Source: Litsea cubeba
Taxonomy: Eukaryota > Streptophyta > Magnoliopsida > Laurales > Lauraceae
DNA: 64,000 bases
Direction of reading: 5' to 3'
Assembly (NCBI GenBank): GCA_012931725.1
Contig: CM022951.1
Coordinates: forward strand, 1,288,551-1,352,550
Below, piece after piece: positions 33,715-43,598 of the stretch (position 1 is the stretch's first letter; each line of letters opens with the position of its first letter). The notes under the pieces were generated by a model. That model saw only the letters and a program-made list of their open reading frames with translations. It ran no database searches and was not told the DNA's origin. The position numbers and the translations under genes are program-made.

Positions 33715-34845
33715 CTAGCCGGCAGTGCATGCTGGCCGTGGTCCCCGGAGAGAAGGAGCCAGAGCGAGTCAGCCTGGCGGAGTTTGAAAATGGTCTAGAT
33801 GAGATCGGCCGGGACCCTGACAAGAAAAGTATAGAGGACCTAGCCGAAGTCAGGCTCGACTCAGCAGACCCTGACAGATTTTTCCTGATCGGCACTCAGC
33901 TGCCAGACGAAGAGAGAGCCGAGCTCTCAAGGTTTCCAATGCAGAACGTGGATGTCTTCGCCTGGACCCCGAGCGAAATGCCTGGGGTCGACCCCGAGGT
34001 CATGAGCCACAAGCGCAATGTGGATCCCAGCCAAAAGCCAGTGGTGCAGAGAGCCCGAAGGATGGGGTTACAGCAGACAGATGCGGTAGTCGAAGAGGTC
34101 GACAAGTTGCTGGAGGCAGGCGCAATCCGGGAGGTCCAGTACCCGGTCTGGCTGGCCAATACGGTGGTGGTTAAGAAGAAGACTGGCAAATGGAGGGTGT
34201 GTGTGGACTTCACCGATCTCAACAGGGCCTGCCCTAAGGATAGTTTCCCCCTTCCAAAGATTGATCAGATGATCGACGCCACCGCTGGCCATGACCGAAT
34301 GAGCTTCCTCGACGCCTACAGAGGCTACCATCAGATTCCGATGTATGAGCCAGACGAGGAGAAAATCGTGTTCATAACCCCCCGCGGCACTTATTGCTGC
34401 AAGGTGATGCCCTTCAGGCTGAAGAACGCAGGGGCAACATATCAGCGCCTCGTGACAAAGATGTTCCAGGCTCAGCTCGGCAAGACTGTGGAAGTCTACA
34501 TTGACGATATGGTCGTCAAGTCCAAGCACTCCAGCGACCATCTGGTGGATCTGACCCAAGTCTTCAGTATCCTTCGAAAGGTTCAAGCTCAAACTGAATG
34601 CTTCCAAGTGCACCTTCGGCGTAGCTTCTTGCAAGTTCCTCGGAAGCCTGGTAACGCGGAGAGGAATAGAGGCCAACGTAGACCAGATTACTGCAATCTT
34701 GGGCATACAGAGCCCATCTACTACAAAGAAGGTCCAGAAGCTCACAGGCATGGCTGCAGCACTCAATCGCTTCATCAGCCGATCATCAGATAAGTGCCGG
34801 CCTTTCTTTCAGCTTCTGAGAAAACACTGAAAATTCCAATGGACC
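33715..34845 (+). pseudogene. Gypsy reverse transcriptase (frameshifted)
   Basis: RT motifs are clear: the VVVKKKTGKWRVCVDFTDLN region, CPKDSFPLPKID, MSFLDAYRGYHQI, FITPRGTYCCKVMPF, GATYQRLVTKMF and catalytic YIDDMVVKS. A frame change near 34580 follows IDDMVVKS; the next segment (ASKCTFGV, EANVDQI, TGMAAALNRFISRS) is readable only in another frame. A TGA interrupts near 34828, and the frame switches back near 34940. Confidence 0.88.
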
Positions 34846-34850
34846 CCTGA

Positions 34851-35897
34851 GTGCGACCAAGCATTAGAAGCACTCAAAACTTATTTGTCTTCACCACCCT
34901 TACTCTCTACCCCAACTCAATGCGAGATTTTGTATCTATATCTTCGGTCTTGGATCATGCGGTGAGCTCCGTCCTCATCAAAGAGGATGAAGGAGTCCAA
35001 AAGCCGATTTACTATACAAGCAAGATCCTGCTTGACGCCGAGACCAGATACCTTTTGTTGGAGAAGCTCGCACTGGCACTCGTCAGCGCCTCCCGCAAGC
35101 TCTCCCATTACTTTCAATCCCACACCATTGTGGTGATCACGGAGCATCCACTCCGTTCTATATTCAAAAAAGCTGACTTTTCAGGGCGAATCTCGAAATG
35201 GGCGGTCGAACTGGGGCAGTATGACATTCAGTACTGTCCCCGGACTGTGATCAAAGCCCAGATTCTAGCAGACTTCATTGTAGAGTTCGTCTCGCAAAAG
35301 CTCGGCTCGACCCAGCCCGGCACGGAACTGGGGGTCATCTGGCATGAGCCTGAAGTTACCGAGGTCGAACAAGCTCCCGCCTCGGCATGGAAGGTCTTTG
35401 TTGACGGTTCGTCCACCTCCAAGAGAGCTGGCACCGGCATAGTCCTCCAATCGCCAGAGGGACTGGTCATAGAGCAAGCCTTCACCTTGGACTTCAAAGC
35501 AACAAAAAATGAAGCGGAGTATGAAGCACTGATAGCAGGGCTGAATAGCACCCAAATCCTCGGAGCCCAGCACCTTGTGATCTTCAGCTATTCGCAACTG
35601 GTAACTAGCCAGCTCGTTGGAGACTACCAGGCCAGGGACGACAGGATGGCGGCCTACTTAGCCCTCGCGAAAAAACTACTCTCTCATTTCCAGACAGCCG
35701 AGGTCAAGCAGATCTCCAGAGATACAAACACGCACGCTGATGCGCTTGCAAACCTGGCCTCCGCTGTCGAAGCAGGAAAGAAAAGGACTGTCGAGGTTGG
35801 ATCGATATCAAGATCAAGCCTAGAGCTCCACTCACCTCGGCAAATCCTTTGTGTTGATCTCGGCCAGAGCTGGATAGATCCAATCATCTCTTACTAA
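34851..35897 (+). pseudogene. Gypsy RNase H and second (archaeal-type) RNase H
   Basis: The first RNase H piece includes KPIYYTSKILLDAETRY, YLLLEKLALALV and TEHPLRSIF. It is followed by VELGQYDIQYCPR and KAQILADFI, the usual junction. A second RNase H follows with VFVDGSSTSK, GTGIVLQSPEG, NEAEYEALIAGL and HADALANLAS. Its third catalytic region reads FSYSQLVTSQ where the family has SDSQLV, so an active-site Asp is replaced by Tyr. The dual RNase H marks the Tat lineage. The TAA at its end is followed in frame by the integrase. Confidence 0.85.
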
Positions 35898-37030
35898 AAG
35901 GACGACCAGCTCCCCAAAGACAAGACCGAAGCCCACCGAATCAGACTCAAGGCAGCTCGATTCTGGCTATCTCCCGAAGGCAAACTCTACAGAAAATCCT
36001 TCACGGGTCCCTACCTCCAATTCGTCCATCTGAGCAAAGTGGACAACTTCCTGTATGAGATCCATGAAGGAATCTGTGGCAGTCACATCGAAGGTCGATC
36101 ACTGGCCTACAGAGCTATAAGCCAAAGTTACTGGTGGCCCTACATGCAGAAGGATGCGCAGGTATACGTCAGGAAATGTGAGAAATGCCAAAAGTTCTCC
36201 CACTCTCTTCATCAGCTAGCGCAAGACCTGAGTCCCCTCTCTAGTCCATGGCCCTTTGCTCAATGGGGACTGGACATTGTGGGGCCTCTCCACCGAGCTC
36301 CAGGGAACAAGAGATGGCTGATAGTTGCTACGGACTACTTCACAAAGTGGATAGAAGCTGAACCGCTGTCCTCCATCACTGATAGGGATTCCAGGAACTT
36401 CGTGTGGAAGAACATCATAACGAGGTTCGGCATCCCCAGGACCCTGATTTCGGACAACGGGACTCAGTTTGACTCCAAATCCTTCAGAGACGTATACCAA
36501 GAGCATGGCATCAGAAACCATTACTCCACTCCGGCGTATCCACAGAGCAATGGTCAGGCCGAAATTTCTAACAAGATAATCCTGAATGGCCTGGAGAAGC
36601 GGTTAGACAAGGCAAAAGAGAGATGGGTAGAAGAGCTTCCCAGCGTGTTGTGGGCATACAAAATGACTCCAAGGCGCTCCACCTTGGCGACACCTTTCTC
36701 TCTAGCCTATGGGATGGAGGCGGTCATTCCCTTGGAAATTGGCCTCACCACCCTGAGGACAGAGTTGGTCGACTAGGGCCGAAACGAGACAAACTTGGCA
36801 GTGGAGCTGGACCTAGCGGACGAGCGCCGAGAAGAAGCAGCCCTACGATTGACTGACTATCAGCAACGGCTAGCCAGAGGATTCAATGAAAAAGTCAGAG
36901 AAAGAAGTTTCTCCGTAGGAAATCTGGTTCTGAAGAAGACCTTGCCAGCTGACAAAGATCCGAATGAAGGAAAACTGGCCCCGAACTGGCACGGTCCGTT
37001 CAGGGTGGTCTCATTGGCAGGATGATCCTC
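35898..37030 (+). pseudogene. Gypsy integrase
   Basis: A zinc-binding domain (HEGICGSHIEG..KCEKCQ) and a DDE core with Asp in GLDIVGP, Asp in ISDNGTQFD and Glu in SNGQAEISN are followed by VLWAYKMTPR, TPFSLAYGMEAVIP and a chromatin-end KLAPNWHGPFRV. In-frame stops stand at its start (35895), at 36774 and at 37023, so it is not translatable as one protein. Confidence 0.87.
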
Positions 37031-37195
37031 CTACAAGCTCGAAGACTTAGAAGGCAAGCCGTTGCCGAGACCATGGAATGCATCCCACTTGAAGAAATTC
37101 TATTTTTAAAGATGTAACATGAGTCTCAGAATCAATGAAAGCAGCATTTGCCATGTCATCAAGCTGTGTCACCTCGCCTTGTCTGAGTTCGGCAG

Positions 37196-37487
37196 TTTTG
37201 GGTCCCTGACCCTAGAAGAGACTTTGGATTCATACATCCAGTCACTTCCTAAATTTTGGGTCCCTGACCCTGGAAAAGGCTTCAGATTCATACATCCGGT
37301 CGTTTCCTAAAGTTTGGGTCCCTAACCCTGGAAAAGGCTTCGGATTCATACATCCGGTCATTTCCTAAAGTTTGGGTCCCTGACCCTGGAAAAGGCTTCA
37401 GATTCATACATCCGGTCGTTTCCTAAAGTTTGGGTCCCTGACCCTGGAAGAGGCTTCGAATTCATACATCCAGTCGCTTCCTAAATT
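37196..37487 (+). repeat. 59 bp tandem repeat, five copies
   Basis: The unit TTTGGGTCCCTGACCCTGGA plus a CATACATCCGGTCGTTTCC-type half is repeated five times with few differences, directly downstream of integrase. There is no coding role. Confidence 0.9.
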
Positions 37488-38851
37488 CCGGGTTTATACA
37501 CCCCTCGAGATCGTTCCCGGATTCAGGCTCGCGCAGCCGAGACCCTCGAGACTCTGGGTTCGTCTCGGCAAATGACAGACCGTCTCGGCCAATGGTGGTC
37601 CATTTCGGCCAACGACAGTCTTCGAAAAAGAAAGAGCAGTGCAAGCACTGGAGTGCAGAAAAGCAGCACAAAAATACAAATATCGCAAAACAGTACAAGA
37701 AAAGCAAAGAAGAATGCAAAAACACAGAAGTACTGTACGCAGGTTATGTGATCAGAAAACTTGTTCTTTTTATTTATTGTAATTACTTCATTACAAGGGT
37801 TACAGAAAAGGAAACAAAGTACAGAAAGGAGGCTCGCAGTCCTCTAAAAACAAAAAAGAAATGAAGACTGGGAGGCTCTGATCTTCACTGACTCTTCAGT
37901 CCGGTCTTCAGCGTCCTGAGCTCTTCAACGCCCTTTAGATTGCAAGCTTGAAGACTCTGAATCTCACTGAGCTCTACAATACCCTTTGGTTGGTTAGACC
38001 AAAGTTTGCAAACAAGAGCTCCCTCAGCCCGAGGACCTCTTGATCTTGCCCGCCGCTCGGAGGTCTTGATATCCCGCATGAAGATCTGCGGCATGATTCC
38101 ACGCAAAGCCCTTTGGGATGAAAACAAGACCCCCAAACACGCGGGGCGCCACCAACCCACAGCTGCAAAGATTCCCATGCAGCCGCATCAGAGAAGGTTA
38201 GCCGTGGACCCGCGTTCAGAGAGCGCGGAGTCGACGAGGATCGTCTTCAGAGAGCGCGCAGACTACGACAGACTGTCCCCCCCCGGAGGAAGCCGTCTTC
38301 TGGCGCAAAGGTTCCACCCGGGTCAAATGTTCCTAAGGTTCTACCAAACATGGCTGCCAGGTTGGCTAACAGAAAGAGGCAGGTTCCCATGTCAGAAGGT
38401 AAAATGTCAGGGTTCTTTTCTCTCCCATGGCGGGCTCGCTACTCCTATTTATAGGAAGAAGAAGGGCCTGGTCTTTAAAGGAAATTATGAGGTGAGGTCT
38501 CCCATGCCCGACGTGAGGTGCACGTCTTCCTACATGCTGACCAGCGGTTCCGATGGCGACATGTGGAGCCATCCGCTCGTTTTCCTCATTGGCCATACCG
38601 CCACACTTACTGCTATTTATGGTCTTCAGAATACGGAGAATCAACACAGATAACTACGAAGATCGTTCGGTACTCTCTCCAACTCAAGGCTCACACGTCA
38701 CGTCACATTAAAGGCACTCAACCGGACTCAAAGAGCCGAACTCAAAAAAGTAAAGGAGCTCTATTTTTCATTAAAGACAAAGGATGTTACAGGGCTAAAA
38801 GTTACACTCAAAAGAGAGAAAGTGAAATTTTACAAAGAGCAAGAAAGATAA
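37488..38851. other. Non-coding stretch between gypsy pol and the antisense ORF
   Basis: Open frames of 60-215 aa occur on both strands but none has recognisable similarity, and the GC-rich composition explains them. An AATAAA-type signal for either transcription unit was not clearly identified. Confidence 0.45.
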
Positions 38852-41246
38852 CTACTGCGGCTTCGGCGACTCCACCAGTATGATCACCGACTCTGATGAA
38901 CCAGCGGTCTCAGCTACGACCGCAGCCTTGTCTGGTGCATCACCAGCAGGAGGGGCAGAAGGGACGTCGCCTTGAGGCGCGACTGGGGCATCACTAGCAG
39001 ACGGAGCAGTTGGAGCACCATCCGAGACAGGATCAGCTGCAGGGGCATGGACTGGGGCACTCTCACCCAAGGGTGCGGAGCTCGGCTCAGGGACCGGGTG
39101 GTCCTCGGGAACCCCTGCACGCCTCAGTGCGGCCAAGCACCCTTCCTCGAACAGAATAGAGGTGATCTCATCCACCTGCTTCTCATACTCCTCAGTGGCC
39201 TGGTCCACCCCCTTCTGAAAGGAAGACTGAGCCTCGGACAGCAGAGAAGCCTTGAGACCGGCGTTCTCCTTCCTTAGCTCAGCATTCTTTTTCTTCAGCT
39301 TCTCGATTTCGGCACGCCCGACCAGCACTTCGCCGCGCTGCCTCGTCGACTCAGCCGCCGATTCGGACCTCGTTCTGGCCAGCTCCGACTCCAGCTCAGC
39401 AATCCTCTTGGTCTTCGTCCAGATATCACCCTTTAGCTGATGGGTCTTCGACGTAAGATCAGTGACGCTGACCAGAGCTACTTCCAGCTGTGCGGTCGCC
39501 TCGGCACTAATCTTCTTCAGTTCCTCCAGCTCCTTCTTCAGCTTTTCCCTCTCAGACTCCAGCTGGGTGACCTTCGCAACGTTCTTGTCGCTCCTTTCCA
39601 TCACCACAAGGAGCCTCTGCACGTTTTGTAAAAAGAAAGGTAAGTCAGACGTAAGCAGCCGAACTAACGCACTTGAAGGAAGGCGTTGAAGATACTTACC
39701 AAGAGGCCAGCTTGGATCGCCGAGATCAGCAGACTTTCACTGTCATACTTCGCGTGCACTTCCATGTCACGCGGCAAGGCGCAAGCCTTTGCAAGGTCTC
39801 CAATGACGTCGGAGTTCCCCAGCACCCGGTCCTCGACGTTTAGAGGTTTCCCGGGCTGCGTCTCCATCTTGTGTCTCCATGCCGCTGGGGCAGTTCGGGA
39901 TCCGGAAGCCGATCCGGACCCTTGCCCTACCGAGACGGTGAGCTCGCGAGCTGCCCCGCCAGTCACCTTGCTCGCCGGTGCACTCTTCTCAGGCGGAGCC
40001 TTACCCCCGGGAGCTCGCGCAGGTGTCTTACCCTTCGGAGGCTGTTCAGCCCCTGAGTCCTTCTCACCCGCCTTGGACCTCTTCCTAGGCAGGGACCCCT
40101 CCCTCGGGCGATCCGGTGAGCGTCTCCGCGCTCCCTCGCTCAGTGCGGTGGCAGGAGCAGAAGTGACAGCAGCACCCCCCGAGCCCGAAGCCACGCGGGT
40201 GTTGGTAGACGATGGTGTCGCAGAAGAAGAGGATCCACGCCTGACCTTGGCCGCCAGATCCTTGGTCCCAGGCACTCTCGAGCCTCCCTCCATTCCTTCT
40301 TCCTGGTCGGACAAGTAGGCTTCTACTATCTCCCTTAAGTTCGGCGACCCCGAGCTAGAAGAGGTGGATGCCTCAGCGCCAGACGCAGCTCGGCTCGCGA
40401 CAGGGTCGATCAAAGGAACCCCGGCAGGCACGGCCAAGGTGACAGGAGGATGATCAGGCTGCGGCTCGTCCTCCGAAGTCGCTCCGATTCTCTTGTAGTG
40501 GCCGCGGTACCTCGGCGTATACCCCAGCAGCTTCCAGGCCGATCTGGTCTCGTGCCCCTTGTATCTCTCGACCTTCTTGTGGTCGTCAACGTTCTTCCTC
40601 CAGCCTTCGCACACAGCCCGACGTTTCCTCGTGCGCAGTTCTGCGCCACAAGCAACATGAATTTCAGTTCGGTGACATAAAGGTCGAGTAAAATAAACAG
40701 AGTAAAGAAGCAGTATTTACTTGGGACGGCCGCGAGGCGGCGAGGCACCATCAGTCTCCTGTCCTCACCAGCGCCGAATTCTCAGTCCCCCGACACGCAG
40801 AAGAGGTCTTCCTCGGCGTTCTTACTGGAATCCTCCAAGGCCAGGACGAAGCCTCTTCGGCGCTGCTTCACCCGGAGATAATAATTGTCTCCCCCAGCCT
40901 TGCAGATGTCATAGACGTCCTCGATGTCATGGACACCCAGGTTGGTCCCCAAGATCTCGTTCAGTTTTGCCGTGCCCATGATGACTTTGAAGCCATTGGG
41001 CATCAGCTGGCACGGGGTAATCGACCAGACGCTAAGGCAGGCCCTAAGTAGGGGATGCAGAGGAAATCTAACCCCGCCCTCAATCACGGAGATCAGAGGG
41101 AACGGCATCTAGCCGCAAGACTAGCCGCGCGCGGCATAGTCGATGGGATCTGTCGGCCTGAGGCGAACTACCTCCGGGATATTGTAAGCAGCCCTAAACC
41201 TAGCTATGCCCTCGTCTGTATCTAACCGAAACCTAGGGGTGCCCAT
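38852..41246 (-). pseudogene. Antisense ORF of the first gypsy element (aORF1)
   Basis: Three exons on the minus strand: from ATG 41246 to about 40711, then about 40635-39700, then 39616-38852. The second intron is canonical (GTAAGT..GCAG, phase 0) and the first is inferred from GTAAAT..CGCAG. The N-terminal part (YNIPEVVRL, SVIEGGVRFPLHP, KVIMGTAKL) matches the ORF at 59156-59635 and is of the type often labelled putative gypsy-type transposon protein. The middle is Ser/Pro/Gly-rich with basic patches (LPRKRSK). The C-terminal exon is a long coiled coil (LESEREKLKKELEELKK and onward), then a Pro/Ala tail. Two TAGs near 41113-41125 and a TGA replacing Trp near 40790 break it. Function is unknown. 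Confidence 0.75.
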
Positions 41247-41741
41247 GTCTAAAAGAAGAAGATAGCAGAAAGAAACCCTAAAGGTGGAGAAACCCTAAAA
41301 AACCAGACAGGGGCGCGAAGTTACTTACAGAAACAGGAGGGCGAGTCAAGAACAGGTCTGGGCGCGTCCTACGGTTGTCCTCGCTAGAGAGATCTTGAAG
41401 AGTAGAGCAGAAATCGAAGGCAAGGGCAAAGGAAATCAGGAAAAAAAAAAGAAAGGAGACGACCCTATTATTAGAAAGGAAACCCTCTTTGGGCGCCACT
41501 TTCGAATTCGAAGAGACGGATTTCGCAATCCGCGCATGTTCCATCAATGAGACAGCGCAATCAGTGAGGAAGCTACACGTGTAGCCGTCGGTTCGCTTCC
41601 CAGGATGGACAAGACGAAGCATTTATTGCCTCAAAAAAGTTAAAGCGACATCAAGCAATGATCGCTGCATCTCCAGACGGGTTCTCTAGCTTCTGACCCC
41701 TAAAGGCTAGGACGCTTAAGAGGTCAGAAGCTAGGGGCAAT

Positions 41742-42627
41742 TGTGTGGGGAGATTTTCAAAGCTCCAGGATTGCTCTAATCACGGCCATCAGATGGGACT
41801 AAGCATTGTCACGTGCCATCCGCGTGCCATCCGCGTGGCACCAGACTCACCTCGGCTACCAGGGCTGAGGCCTCAGCCGAAATCAGACAGGTCCTGGCCA
41901 CTAGCGCCGAGCTCGGCTACCTAGGTGCCCACCTCGGCTAAAAGCTTGACCTCGGCCAAAGGAGCCGAGACGAAAGCCGAAGCAAGGGAGAATCTCCACT
42001 CGCACCCCTCGCCCACCACGCCATCGGACACGTGGAGGAATAGGGGCGCGAGCCAGTGAGACAGATGTGACATCCAACCGTCCACAATCTTCGCCAGATC
42101 ACTGACAGGGCGGCATCCAGCGGCTGAAGCCAAATCAGGGCAAGGCCTGAGGGTGGATCCGATGGTACCTCTACCGCCAAAGGCCTTCAACACGATCTGG
42201 CCCAACATGACGCACATTAAATGCGATGTGGGCTGATCCGACTGGCATTAAATGCAAAGTGGGCTGGAATGGACCGCATTTATTGCTTTGAGTGCTGATG
42301 ATGACTTCCCTATCAAATCATGGGACTCACGCCAAAATATCATCCAAGATATCGTCCAAGTTATCTATAAATAGAACCTCATTTTCACATGCAAGGTACG
42401 CAACCCATACTTGAGAGTCGTTACTCTGCCTCTCTTCTTCCTCTCCTTCCTTTGTTCCAGTTCACTTACTGACTTAGGCATCGGAGAGCCTTGCGCCGCT
42501 CAGGCCAGGGTCCTCTGACCGTTTGCTCTTCCCTTTCAGGCTTTCAGGCAGCAGGTCATCTTCTTCATTTGGATAAGTCCTGTAAGGCACCCCGATTATT
42601 GTGGGTCATAATTTTTCTGCACCTACA
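41742..42627 (+). repeat. 3' LTR of the first gypsy element
   Basis: Pairs with 30398-31281. Preceded by the purine-rich AGGTCAGAAGCTAGGGGCAA stretch. It ends CCTACA at 42627. Confidence 0.92.
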
Positions 42628-43397
42628 GTTGTTTGCCATGAATAGAATAAAGATAGAGTAAAATATAATTTATTGGTTGTAATTTATTTACTCAAAAACA
42701 TATTTACGGAGATTGCAAGTGACAAGCCATAAGGTGAAATCCAATTGGTGCCGCGCACCATCATTTTGAGTCTCGCTTTGAGCGATCATTACTCTAAAAA
42801 TCTATTCACAGTAAAAAGAATCCATTTTCACATACAAACACCAAGTTATAGCAATGATGAAGGAATGTTGCAATGAGTTGATGAGGTAGCAATAATCACA
42901 AGATCAGTGACATTTACTTGTACACATTTTATTACATTCCTAAAGAGATTTAAAAAATATATATATCAAAAATATATAATTTTGTTAGCATAAATTGGAC
43001 TAGAACAGTATTGAAAAAGCATGAATATGGAAATGTAAATGACTAAAATTAATGCCCAAAAAACTAGTGTAAAAGCACATATCACAATCTTTCAAAAATT
43101 GGACAATTTCATTGCCAATACAAAAGCTGATTACATCACAAAGACAGAGTAATTAAAAAATACTAATATGTAAATGCTAAGAATCATCAAATCAGTCATA
43201 GTTTGTCAAGAAATAGTTGGTTTTTTTAATTCCAAAAATGGCTAGAAAGAAAAGAAAAAAAAAATAGGGACAACCAAAACCAACAATAATATGAGTCTAC
43301 TGGATCATATAAATATTAGACTATAACATTGAGGAAAGATGTATGAAAAATTAACTTGAAAGCAAATAGAAACAGCAACAATTTGGAGAAACCCTAC
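42628..43397 (-). other. PerC intron 1, part right of the gypsy element
   Basis: AT-rich host intron sequence up to the donor GTAGGG next to exon 1 (minus strand). No other feature is recognised. Confidence 0.6.
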
Positions 43398-43598
43398 TCT
43401 GATAATACAATCGTGGAAATGCAAGCGCAGCAAACCAGCAGGAACAGATGGGCCTTTCTCAAAATGCTGTTTTACAATACTATTCACAACAAACTCTGCT
43501 TGGGGGCATGAAGTCCTGTAGAAGTGGATTTTAAGAGAAAGAGCTGTGTGTAGTAGTAGTAAAGCTAGAGTAAGCAGAGGTTTAAGGAGAGCTGACAT
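43398..43598 (-). pseudogene. PerC exon 1
   Basis: 67 codons: a hydrophobic signal peptide (MSALLKPLLTLALLLLHTA), then LKIHFYRTSCPQAE and LLRLHFHDCIIR with the catalytic Arg58 and distal His62. Its length equals exon 1 of PerA and PerB, and it ends in phase 0 before a GTAGGG donor. The HDCII replaces the more usual HDCFV. The start is the only Met preceding the signal peptide. Confidence 0.9.

Larger units (their letters stand above)
30398..42627 (+). mobile_element. Ty3/gypsy element of the Tat type in PerC intron 1 (12.2 kb)
   Basis: LTRs of about 885 bp (30398-31281, 41742-42627) start TGTGTGGGGAG and end CCTACA. I count roughly 28 substitutions between them plus a 12 base-scale indel, so the insertion is older than the 16.6 kb copia. 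Both flanks carry TTGTTTG (30391-30397, 42629-42635), so the TSD probably lies within it, though not as a clean 5 bp pair. Order: gag, protease, RT, RNase H with a second archaeal-type RNase H, integrase, a tandem repeat and an antisense ORF. This order with a second RNase H and an extra antisense ORF is the Tat-lineage layout. Gag is long and open, pol is frameshifted. Confidence 0.9.
23372..43598 (-). pseudogene. PerC: class III peroxidase gene split by retrotransposons
   Basis: A third peroxidase, on the minus strand. Pieces in coding order: exon 1 43598-43398, exon 2 30061-29713, exon 3 start 29482-29415, and exon 3 remainder 23746-23372. Exon phases agree (0, then 1), and the summed coding length is 993 bases (330 aa), normal for the family. 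It has Arg58, distal His62 (HFHDC), GCDAS, VSCAD, GRRDGF, proximal His186 (GAHSVG), SFYDGVL and a C-terminal RTNC. The intron usually found before the GG(P/A) of GGASYGLP is absent. Intron 1 (about 13.3 kb) holds a gypsy element. Exon 3 is broken between Gly-Thr and Gly-Leu by a 5.7 kb copia-type insertion. No stop or frameshift is seen in the peroxidase codons themselves, so the insertions are the main lesion. It is probably non-functional. Confidence 0.85.

Noticed and set aside
38006..38653. 215 aa plus-strand frame between gypsy pol and the antisense ORF
   Set aside because: No similarity to known Tat proteins. It overlaps other random frames in GC-rich DNA and has no counterpart in the second gypsy element.
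39252..40318. Plus-strand frames over the antisense ORF
   Set aside because: They are shadows of the minus-strand coiled-coil and Ser/Pro-rich exons.
30398..42627. Clean 5 bp TSD for the first gypsy element
   Set aside because: The bases directly outside the LTRs do not match. Only TTGTTTG is shared, one base off on the right side, so an exact TSD is not claimed.
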